Positions 1 to 5,136 of a DNA stretch of 5,136 bases are shown here, one piece after another. The stretch is taken from the NCBI GenBank assembly GCA_041608535.1, contig JBFISM010000189.1, positions 1 through 5,136 on the forward strand. Direction: 5' to 3'. A program made the position numbers and the translations under genes. Below the pieces are notes generated by a model, which was not told the origin of the DNA, did no database searches, and was given only the letters and a program-made list of their open reading frames with translations. Numbering within the stretch: position 1 is the first letter of the stretch; every line of letters starts with the position of its first letter. This DNA is from JBFISM01 sp041608535 (GTDB lineage: Bacteria; Actinomycetota; Acidimicrobiia; Spongiisociales; UBA5794).

Positions 1-476
1 CCCGGCGAAACGTAGGGCACTACCGCGACATGCCGGCCGCACACAACAATGGCGTCGGGATAGATGTGTTGTTCAAACGCCGCGGTTCCTTCCTCTGTCG
101 CAACCAGCCCCAGTACGGAGGTGGGATGGGTATGACCGACCCATTCGGCCCCTGTCTCGGAGTAGCAGACGGCATGGAGAAAGGTCTCGACACTGGGGCG
201 CTTGTGCGCCGGATCGTGCGGCGGTACTTCGGCCGCCTCCTCGACCGGGCTCAGCGAGTCGTCGTCGACGAGCCTCAGCGATTGGTCCAGGTCGATGCGG
301 GTGCAGTCGGCTGCAGTCAGCTGACCCAACCTTGCTCCTGAGGCCTTGATCCAAAACGAGTCCTCCCTTTGCCGGACGCTGGCGTTGCCCTCGCCGAGGA
401 TCGTGAGGCCCAGGTCCTCGCGCCCCAACCAGTGGGACAGGGTCACGAGCTCTTTGACGAGTTGGTGATGCGTCAC
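1..476 (-). CDS. Class II aldolase (RhaD/FucA/AraD-like), N-terminal part, cut by the left edge
   Basis: This is the first 158 residues of a zinc-dependent class II aldolase/adducin-family protein. Visible family marks are GEGNAS at about 28-33 and KASG at 44-47 (phosphate-binding loops), PSVET at 94-98 whose Glu97 matches the catalytic glutamate, and HTHP at 115-118, which gives two of the expected zinc histidines. The third zinc histidine lies beyond the edge. The start is a GTG that shares four bases (GTGA) with the rhaB stop, so translation is probably coupled. Next to rhaB the likely reaction is cleavage of L-rhamnulose-1-phosphate to dihydroxyacetone phosphate and L-lactaldehyde in the cytoplasm. 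Fuculose-phosphate aldolase or ribulose-phosphate 4-epimerase activity cannot be excluded from sequence. The protein could be a stand-alone aldolase or the front half of an aldolase-dehydrogenase fusion of the RhaE/RhaW kind; the missing C-terminus decides this. The family is secure and the substrate is inferred from context. Confidence 0.88.
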   Translation of the reverse strand, partial: MTHHQLVKELVTLSHWLGREDLGLTILGEGNASVRQREDSFWIKASGARLGQLTAADCTRIDLDQSLRLVDDDSLSPVEEAAEVPPHDPAHKRPSVETFLHAVCYSETGAEWVGHTHPTSVLGLVATEEGTAAFEQHIYPDAIVVCGRHVAVVPYVSP

Positions 477-1960
477 GGGATCTCCATGTTGGCCAGGCGA
501 GCATACGCTCCAGACCACGCGTCCTCATCGCCGGGAGCCAAGATGGTGGAGGGATAAGTGCTGCGGACGAGGGCCCTTGCTTTCTCCACGCCGCTCAGCT
601 CCCCGGCCGTCATCATCTGCACGAGCACGTTGCCGATCGCCGTGGTTTCGTTGGGTCCGGCCGCGACCGGACGCCCGATTGCGTCGGCCGTCATCTGGTT
701 GAGCAGCTCGTTGCGGGACCCGCCGCCGACGATATGGAGGCCGGCGATGGGGCGGCCGGTGACCTGTTCCAAGTCGTCCAGGGCCCGCCGGCACGACATT
801 GCGAGGCCTTCGAGGATGATCCGAGCGATCTCGCCGTGGGTCTGGGGTTCGGCTTGTCCGGTCTCGACGCAGTAGCGGCGGATGCGATTCGGCATGTCGC
901 CGGGCTCGACAAACCTCGCATCGGTGGTGTCGATGGCTGCCAGAAACGGTGGTGACGCCGCTGCCGCGGCCACCACGGCGTCGTGGCTCAGGCTGAGCCC
1001 TTCACTCGAGAACTGTCGCATGCATTCCTGCAGCAGCCAGAGGCCCGGCAGGTTCTTCATCGTCAGGAACCGGCCCCCAAAGCCTCCCTCGTTGGTGATT
1101 CCCAAGGACTCGTTCCGCGGGTCGAGGGACGGCGCGCTCGACTCGACGCCGATGATCGACCACGTACCCGAACTCAGGAATGCCCAGTCCGCTCCAGCAA
1201 GGGGCACGGCAACGACCGAGGACGCCGTGTCGTGACTCGCCCCGGAGATGACCTGAACGTCGTTCCTCTCGAGCGTGCGAGCCGTCGGACCGCTGAGCTC
1301 GCCGAGCGCAGTGCCGGGCGGGATGATGTCGCCGAGCAGCGCCGTGGGGAGTCCCAACGATTCGATTGTGCCGGTGGCCCACTGCCCCGTGCGTGCGTCG
1401 ACCATCTGGCTGGTGGTTGCGATGGTGTACTCGTTCGTCATGACACCGCTCAGCCAGTAACTCATCACGTCTGGGACCAGGAGGAGACGACTCGCCCGCG
1501 CCAGCAATGCCGGATCGTGGCGCGCCGCCCAGTACAGCTGGAAGATCGTGTTGATCGGCATGGTGCTGACGCCCGTGGTCGCATAGAGCTCGTGCGGGGG
1601 GATGATGCTGAAGACTTCGGCGGGCACGCCGGTAACGCGGGAATCTCGGTACGAGTAGGCGAGGTCGACCAAGTCGCCGGCGTCGTCCACGAGCCCATAG
1701 TCCACGCCCCAGGCGTCGACTGAGACACGACGGAAGCGGCTTCCGAACGTGCGCTGAGCCACGGCCAACCCGATGAGGATCTCGGCGAACAGTCCCTTCA
1801 GATCCCAACGCAGCGTCGAGCCGTGCGGTACGGGTGCGTTGTCGAATCGATGCAGCTCGGTGAGCTCGAGGTGGTCACCGTCGATTCGTCCTGCGATCAC
1901 GCGCCCGTTGGAGGCTCCGAGATCCACCGCCATCGAGACCGCCGATTCGCTGGCGCTCAC
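473..1960 (-). CDS. rhaB: L-rhamnulose kinase (rhamnulokinase), FGGY family
   Basis: This enzyme phosphorylates L-rhamnulose at C1 with ATP, the second step of L-rhamnose breakdown after the isomerase. From the GTG at 1960 it is 495 residues, close to the 489 of E. coli RhaB as I recall it. Family marks in order are the phosphate loop VDLGASNGR (12-20), DAWGVDY (82-88), YRDSR (104-108), the EYTIATTSQ stretch (177-185), SHDT with the catalytic-base Asp244 (242-245), SSGTWS (263-268), ITNEGG (288-293), HIVGGG (409-414) and an adenine-site segment GPNETTAIGN (435-444). All match RhaB rather than xylulose, glycerol or gluconate kinases. The GTG was chosen because GGAG lies 8 bases upstream and it places the phosphate loop at the usual distance. 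An in-frame ATG at 1933 would give 486 residues but has no good ribosome site. A longer reading to 2062 adds only an Arg-rich, family-foreign stretch. The gene is followed by the aldolase with a four-base overlap. Confidence 0.95.
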   Translation of the reverse strand: MSASESAVSMAVDLGASNGRVIAGRIDGDHLELTELHRFDNAPVPHGSTLRWDLKGLFAEILIGLAVAQRTFGSRFRRVSVDAWGVDYGLVDDAGDLVDLAYSYRDSRVTGVPAEVFSIIPPHELYATTGVSTMPINTIFQLYWAARHDPALLARASRLLLVPDVMSYWLSGVMTNEYTIATTSQMVDARTGQWATGTIESLGLPTALLGDIIPPGTALGELSGPTARTLERNDVQVISGASHDTASSVVAVPLAGADWAFLSSGTWSIIGVESSAPSLDPRNESLGITNEGGFGGRFLTMKNLPGLWLLQECMRQFSSEGLSLSHDAVVAAAAASPPFLAAIDTTDARFVEPGDMPNRIRRYCVETGQAEPQTHGEIARIILEGLAMSCRRALDDLEQVTGRPIAGLHIVGGGSRNELLNQMTADAIGRPVAAGPNETTAIGNVLVQMMTAGELSGVEKARALVRSTYPSTILAPGDEDAWSGAYARLANMEIP

Positions 1961-1968
1961 GCTCTCCG

Positions 1969-1972
1969 CTCC
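1969..1972 (-). promoter_or_regulatory. Ribosome binding site selecting the GTG start of rhaB
   Basis: On the minus strand GGAG is followed by 8 bases and then the GTG at 1960. A second GGAG sits only 3 bases from the GTG, too close to be the main site. No comparable motif precedes the in-frame ATG at 1933, so this site decides the start. Confidence 0.55.
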
Positions 1973-2076
1973 GGGCGGCGCTGCCGAGGCGCCCCGCCTG
2001 GTGCGGCTGTCGCTCCGTGCGGCATGGTGCGTCCGCCTCCTCGTCGATACGGTACGAGCCACGGCCAGAGTACGAG

Positions 2077-2106
2077 CGACTCATGCGTGCCCGCAAAGGC
2101 GAGTCG
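2077..2106 (-). repeat. Imperfect inverted repeat (possible intercistronic hairpin)
   Basis: CGACTC (2077-2082) pairs with GAGTCG (2101-2106), and an inner GCC (2089-2091) pairs with GGC (2098-2100), leaving a six-base bulge on one side and a six-base loop. It begins 14 bases past the stop of the upstream kinase. It could slow RNA decay or cause partial polarity between the two kinase genes. No U-tract follows, so it is not a standard terminator. The structure is modest and may be chance. Confidence 0.3.
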
Positions 2107-2119
2107 TGGCCAACGCCGA

Positions 2120-3766
2120 CTAGGCCATCAGAGCGCGGTAGGCGGTGAAGTCGTCATACATCCGCTTGAACACGGCGTACTTCTTGTGGTGATACTCACC
2201 GACCGCTCCACCTGCCGGTTCCACGATGTGGCGGATGCCGCTCATCCCCTCCATAGCCTCGGCCACACTCGAGTAGGCCCCGGCAGCCGATGCGGCCAGC
2301 ATGGCCGCCCCCAAGAGCACCGCCTCGGCCTCCTTTGGCAGGATGATGCGGCACCCCGTGGCGTCGGCGTGCTCCCGCAGGTACACGTCGTTGTGGGCGC
2401 TGCCTCCGGTGGCGATCATCGTGTCGATGGCGTAGCCGGCACCGTTCAAGCTCTCCAGAATGTGCCGGGTCCCGTAGGCCAGGGATTGGATCGCAGCCAG
2501 GTACAGGACCGCCAGACCGTCCACCGAATCGTCGAGGCTCAGCCCTGCAACCATGCCGCGGAGCGATGCGTCGGCCCGCGGGGATCGGTTGCCATGGAAG
2601 TACGGGAGGACGTGCAAGTCACGGGTGGCGGCTGCCGGGAAGTCGAGCGATGCGGTCAGCTGCTCCAGCTGTTCGTTGAGCACGTCGTGGACGGTCACCC
2701 CGCGATGTGCCGCCTGCTTGGCGAGCTCCTCGCCCCGGTGATGCGAACCGATGACGTGGTCGAGCAGGGCCCCAGTTGCGGTCTGTCCCCCCTCGGTCAG
2801 CCACATCCCGGGTAGCAGCGCGGAGTAGTACGGCCCCCACACGCCCTCCACGTATCTCGGATCGGGTGACACCGCCATGTGACAGGTCGACGTGCCGCAG
2901 ATCAGAGCGAGTCGCTTGCTGAGATCGATCGCTTCACCGTCGCCGACGTCGGTGCCGAGGAGCCCGATTCCACCGGCGTGCGCATCGATCACCGGCACCG
3001 CCACTGCGATCCCTGCTCGAAGGCCGAGTTGATCGGCGGCTTCTTCGCTGAGCGGGCCGTGCAGGTCCCCCACGGCGCTCACCGCAGAGCCGATGCGAGC
3101 GTATCCCTCTTCGGCGAGGTCACCGAGGCCGATCGCTTCGAAGTAGGCCGCTCGCCAGCCCGGCTCTGCGCCGCGGGTCTCGCTGGCAACGTAGGTCCAC
3201 TTGCAGACTGTCGTGCACAGCGACCGGGCCGAGATTCCTGTGGCGCGCCACGCCAAGAAGTCTGCGAGGTCGAAGAATCCACCGGCACGTTGCCACACCT
3301 GCGGCATGTTCTGCTTCAGCCACAGGAGCTTCGGGGTCTGCATCTCGGGCGACATCACGCCGCCTACGTAGCGCAGAACGTCGTCGCCGCCTCGGGTGAT
3401 CGCGGCCGCCTGCTCCGTGGCCCGGTGGTCCATCCACACGATCACGTTCCGGTCGTCGTCTCCAGACCGGCTGACGGTTACCGGTGCACCATCCGCATCC
3501 AGTACGACCAGCGAACACGCCGCATCGAACCCGACACCGGCGACGCCGGCCGGGTCGACATCGCCCGATTCGAGAGCGGCGCGTAGGGCGGCGACGACCG
3601 CATCCCAGATCTGGTCTGAGGACTGCTCGTAGAAATCCGGCTCAGGATTCCACGTCTCGAAGGGCTGAACGCCGGTGCCGTAAAGGCGACCGGAGCGGTC
3701 GAACACACCGGCGCGGGCACTACCGGTTCCGACGTCGACTCCGACGTAGAAGGGTTGATCCGTCAC
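2120..3766 (-). CDS. FGGY-family pentulose kinase, probable D-ribulokinase
   Basis: This is a complete 548-residue cytoplasmic sugar kinase. It matches the FGGY pentulose-kinase branch that includes human FGGY and bacterial ribitol-operon kinases, which turn D-ribulose into D-ribulose-5-phosphate. Marks in order are the phosphate loop GVDVGTGSARAG (9-20), FDAACSLVVLD (80-90) where the branch signature is TCSLV, NVIVWMDHRA (107-116), YVGGVMSPEMQTPKLLWL (133-150), FFDLADFLAWRATG (164-177), VCKWTY (187-192), DAHAGG with the catalytic Asp261 (261-266), CGTSTCHM (290-297), GVWGPYYSALLPG (308-320), YFHGNRSP (389-396) and the adenine-site GGSAHN (454-459). L-ribulokinase (AraB) and xylulokinase differ at these positions. 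The start is a GTG with GGAGG 7 bases upstream. It is the first minus-strand gene after the divergent control region, so it probably leads the kinase-rhaB-aldolase operon. Oddities are Ala83 in place of Thr in TCSLV, and His458 where human FGGY has Lys. Family is near certain; D-ribulose as substrate is likely but unproven. Confidence 0.92.
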   Translation of the reverse strand: MTDQPFYVGVDVGTGSARAGVFDRSGRLYGTGVQPFETWNPEPDFYEQSSDQIWDAVVAALRAALESGDVDPAGVAGVGFDAACSLVVLDADGAPVTVSRSGDDDRNVIVWMDHRATEQAAAITRGGDDVLRYVGGVMSPEMQTPKLLWLKQNMPQVWQRAGGFFDLADFLAWRATGISARSLCTTVCKWTYVASETRGAEPGWRAAYFEAIGLGDLAEEGYARIGSAVSAVGDLHGPLSEEAADQLGLRAGIAVAVPVIDAHAGGIGLLGTDVGDGEAIDLSKRLALICGTSTCHMAVSPDPRYVEGVWGPYYSALLPGMWLTEGGQTATGALLDHVIGSHHRGEELAKQAAHRGVTVHDVLNEQLEQLTASLDFPAAATRDLHVLPYFHGNRSPRADASLRGMVAGLSLDDSVDGLAVLYLAAIQSLAYGTRHILESLNGAGYAIDTMIATGGSAHNDVYLREHADATGCRIILPKEAEAVLLGAAMLAASAAGAYSSVAEAMEGMSGIRHIVEPAGGAVGEYHHKKYAVFKRMYDDFTAYRALMA

Positions 3767-3773
3767 CGCTCAG

Positions 3774-3778
3774 CCTCC
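3774..3778 (-). promoter_or_regulatory. Ribosome binding site of the pentulose kinase
   Basis: On the minus strand GGAGG lies 7 bases before the GTG at 3766. It is a strong Shine-Dalgarno match at good spacing, and supports the non-ATG start. Confidence 0.75.
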
Positions 3779-3808
3779 GTCCAGGATCGATGCGAAAGCC
3801 TACCCAGA

Positions 3809-3819
3809 CCACGTCGTGG
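3809..3819. promoter_or_regulatory. 11-bp palindrome, candidate operator
   Basis: CCACG-T-CGTGG is a perfect inverted repeat around one base, 43 bp upstream of the pentulose-kinase start. Its place just before the kinase gene suits a repressor site near the transcription start. No regulator family can be assigned from it. Confidence 0.35.
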
Positions 3820-3821
3820 CT

Positions 3822-3839
3822 GCCTTAGGCCGCAATGCG
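3822..3839. repeat. Two abutting 9-bp palindromes
   Basis: GCCT-T-AGGC (3822-3830) is directly followed by CGCA-A-TGCG (3831-3839). Each is a perfect inverted repeat around one base. Singly such repeats are expected by chance; side by side in a shared control region they may be part of an operator array. Confidence 0.3.
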
Positions 3840-3853
3840 TGGGCCATCCCCGT

Positions 3854-3864
3854 CAACTAAGTTG
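3854..3864. promoter_or_regulatory. 11-bp palindrome overlapping a -35-like box, candidate operator
   Basis: CAACT-A-AGTTG is a perfect inverted repeat around one base in an otherwise GC-rich stretch. It overlaps TTGACG (3851-3856, minus strand), a plausible -35 element for the kinase operon, and lies 61 bp upstream of the lipoprotein start. A protein bound here could control both directions. Confidence 0.4.
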
Positions 3865-3872
3865 TCCAGATG

Positions 3873-3899
3873 CACCGTGGGTTCCCGAACCGGACGGTG
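3873..3899. repeat. Nested 27-nt inverted repeat upstream of the lipoprotein gene
   Basis: Outer arms CACCGT (3873-3878) and ACGGTG (3894-3899) pair, and inside them GGTTC (3880-3884) pairs with GAACC (3887-3891), giving 11 base pairs in 27 nt with one unpaired base on one side and two on the other. It ends 15 bases before the ribosome site of the binding-protein gene. It may be an operator, or a hairpin in the 5' leader of that mRNA. The weak T-content after it argues against a terminator. Confidence 0.45.
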
Positions 3900-3914
3900 T
3901 TTGCTCCGCCACAA

Positions 3915-3920
3915 AAGGAG
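3915..3920 (+). promoter_or_regulatory. Ribosome binding site of the binding-protein gene
   Basis: AAGGAG sits 5 bases before the GTG at 3926. The strong match plus the signal peptide that begins right there fixes the start. Confidence 0.75.
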
Positions 3921-3925
3921 AGACA

Positions 3926-5136
3926 GTGAACCACCGACTGTCGAGATTCAGGTTTCTTGCCTTGATCGCCATCTTCGCCCTCATCGCTGCCGCCTGCAGC
4001 GGCGACGATGACACCACGACCGGGGACGACACCGGAGACACCACGGCCGATACCGATGCCCCCGCGACGACGCAGGCTGCCGGCGACATGCAGTTCGATG
4101 GCGTCGAGGTCGAGGTGTTGACGTTCACCGGCCCCCAGATCGCCGAGCCGCTGCAGCGTCGGGCGCCCGATTTCGAGGCGTTGACGGGTGCCAGGGTCAA
4201 CGTGACCACGGTCCCGTTCTCGGAGCTGTTCCAGAACATCCTGACCGACGCAGCAACGGGGACGAACAGCTTCGATGCTTGGGTCTTCGCTCCGCAATGG
4301 CTCGTCGACTTTGCGATCCCGGGTTACGTCGAGGACCTGACCGACCGAGTCAACAACGACCCCGACATCGCATGGGACGATGTGGCTCCCTTCTTCCGTG
4401 ACTTCTCGGCGACCTACGAGGGCACGATTCGTGCGATTCCGCTCGACGGTGACTTCCACATGGTCTACTACCGGACGGACGTGCTGGAAGCGGCCGGGCT
4501 GGAGCCACCCCAGACGTGGGACGACTACCTCGCCGTCGCGGCGGCAGTCAACGGTCAAGACATGAACGAGGACGGCGAGGCGGACTACGGAAGTTGCATC
4601 TCCAAGGCACGTGGTCAGCAGTCGTACTGGTGGATCACATCGATCGCAGCTCCGTTCATCCAGAGCCAAGGCACTGCGTCTGGGGCCTTCTTCGACCTCG
4701 AGACCTTCGACCCACTCGTCAACAACGAGGGTTTCATCCGAGCCCTCGAGATCTACGGTGAGACGGGCGACTACGGGCCGCCCGATGAGTCCAACCTCGG
4801 TGTTGGCGATACTCGTGGCCTGTTCACCGCCGGTCGTTGTGCGCTGACACTCGACTGGGGTGACATCGGAACGCTGGCGCTCGATCCTGAGACATCCGTG
4901 GTCCAGGACAAAGTCGGTGCCGTGATCACTCCAGGCTCCACCCAGGTCATCGACGACAGCGGCGCTCTCGTCGACTGCGATGACACGACCTGCCCATTTG
5001 CCATCAACGGCGTCAACCATGCGCCATTTGCGTCCTTCGGCGGATGGTCGGGCGGGATCAACGCAGCCGCCGACCCTCAAGTCAAGGATGCGGCGTTTGC
5101 GTTCCTGTCGTACATGACACAACCGGAACAGGCGAA
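3926..5136 (+). CDS. Sugar ABC-transporter substrate-binding lipoprotein (family 1, MalE-like), cut by the right edge
   Basis: This is the first 403 residues of an extracellular solute-binding protein that captures a sugar or polyol outside the membrane and delivers it to an ABC permease. It opens with a lipoprotein signal: basic residues (4-9), a hydrophobic core (10-23) and a lipobox ending in Cys24, the expected lipid-anchor residue. A disordered linker rich in Asp, Thr and Ala follows to about residue 53. The binding fold starts near VEVLTF (62-67). Family features include DFEALTGARVNV (82-93), IPLDGDFHMVYYRTDVLEAAG (about 171-191), PQTWDDY (195-201), a calcium-loop-like DMNEDGEAD (212-220), and GGWSGGIN...AFAFLSYMTQPEQ (372-402), typical of the C-terminal region of these proteins. 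Cysteines 224, 305, 351 and 356 could form disulfides. The missing end is probably some tens of residues. The gene is divergent from the kinase operon and likely begins an uptake operon. The ligand cannot be read from sequence. Confidence 0.9.
   Translation, partial: MNHRLSRFRFLALIAIFALIAAACSGDDDTTTGDDTGDTTADTDAPATTQAAGDMQFDGVEVEVLTFTGPQIAEPLQRRAPDFEALTGARVNVTTVPFSELFQNILTDAATGTNSFDAWVFAPQWLVDFAIPGYVEDLTDRVNNDPDIAWDDVAPFFRDFSATYEGTIRAIPLDGDFHMVYYRTDVLEAAGLEPPQTWDDYLAVAAAVNGQDMNEDGEADYGSCISKARGQQSYWWITSIAAPFIQSQGTASGAFFDLETFDPLVNNEGFIRALEIYGETGDYGPPDESNLGVGDTRGLFTAGRCALTLDWGDIGTLALDPETSVVQDKVGAVITPGSTQVIDDSGALVDCDDTTCPFAINGVNHAPFASFGGWSGGINAAADPQVKDAAFAFLSYMTQPEQA

Larger units (their letters stand above)
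1961..2119. other. 159-bp gap between the pentulose kinase and rhaB
   Basis: No recognised gene lies here. Read on the minus strand it has a GC-rich, Arg-codon-rich part next to rhaB and a less biased part next to the kinase stop. It contains an imperfect hairpin (2077-2106), an 8-base direct repeat GTACGAGC (2052-2059 and 2070-2077), and a tiny open frame (1957-2025) whose stop overlaps the rhaB start. I see no T-run that would mark a terminator and no clear -35/-10 pair. Whether rhaB is read through from the kinase or has its own promoter is open; the gap is longer than usual inside an actinobacterial operon. Confidence 0.5.
3767..3925. promoter_or_regulatory. Divergent control region between the kinase operon and the transporter gene
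   Basis: This 159-bp gap separates two genes read outward, so it must hold the control sites for both unless other promoters lie inside the genes. On the minus strand TTGACG at 3851-3856 resembles a -35 box and overlaps a palindrome, but no good -10 box sits 16-18 bases from it. On the plus strand no convincing sigma-70-type pair is visible. The middle holds several short palindromes and one nested inverted repeat (listed separately), a layout that fits repression or activation by a dimeric sugar-responsive regulator acting on both operons. The regulator gene is not in the window. Confidence 0.65.

Noticed and set aside
983..1723. A 246-codon plus-strand open frame inside rhaB
   Set aside because: Fully antisense to a complete RhaB with all catalytic motifs; no ribosome site or domain of its own was seen.
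1961..2062. N-terminal extension of rhaB by 34 residues
   Set aside because: The added residues are Arg/Ser/Ala-rich, unlike any RhaB N-terminus I know, and the GTG at 1960 has a better-placed ribosome site and gives the normal length.
2052..2077. Direct repeat GTACGAGC with an 18-base period in the inter-kinase gap
   Set aside because: One repeated 8-mer in about 159 bases is expected roughly 0.2 times by chance, and the flanks do not extend it.
1823..2815. A 330-codon open frame on the plus strand across the rhaB start, the gap and the kinase 3' end
   Set aside because: It runs antisense to two well-supported kinases, has no family motifs and crosses gene boundaries; a shadow frame.
3873..3905. 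Rho-independent terminator at the nested inverted repeat
   Set aside because: No run of T follows on either strand, and neither flanking gene ends there; both start from this region.
3857..5122. A 421-codon open frame on the minus strand opposite the binding-protein gene
   Set aside because: It mirrors a plus-strand gene with a lipobox, ribosome site and clear family motifs. Its protein is Arg/Val/Asp-rich with no recognisable domain, as expected of an antisense frame in GC-rich coding DNA.

Overview
The window reads as a piece of a sugar-catabolism and uptake locus from a high-GC actinobacterium. By eye it is GC-rich, with strong G/C preference at third codon positions. A lipoprotein whose lipobox is followed by a long Asp/Thr/Ala-rich linker, together with frequent GTG starts, recalls Acidimicrobiia-type genomes. 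That taxonomic placement is an inference from style and no search was run.

Layout, left to right. Bases 1-476 (minus) hold the first 158 residues of a class II aldolase that runs off the left edge. Bases 473-1960 (minus) are a complete L-rhamnulose kinase, rhaB, whose stop overlaps the aldolase start by four bases (GTGA). Bases 1961-2119 are a 159-bp gap with no convincing gene. Bases 2120-3766 (minus) are a complete FGGY-family pentulose kinase closest to the D-ribulokinase branch. Bases 3767-3925 are a divergent control region unusually dense in small palindromes. Bases 3926-5136 (plus) are the first 403 residues of a sugar ABC-transporter substrate-binding lipoprotein that runs off the right edge.

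The minus-strand genes appear to form one operon read from right to left: pentulose kinase, rhaB, aldolase. RhaB would make L-rhamnulose-1-phosphate, and a class II aldolase would split it into dihydroxyacetone phosphate and L-lactaldehyde. The pentulose kinase does not fit that route and suggests that a second sugar or polyol, for example one passing through D-ribulose, is handled by the same locus. The lipoprotein looks like the first gene of a divergently transcribed uptake operon, with its permeases and any isomerase, dehydrogenase or regulator lying outside the window.

Most genes here are ordinary members of known families. The points that deserve a second look are the palindrome cluster in the shared promoter region, the pairing of two kinases of different specificity, and the use of a MalE-type binding protein beside a rhamnose kinase. 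I found no RNA gene, mobile element, CRISPR array or clear terminator, and no evidence of a wholly new system.
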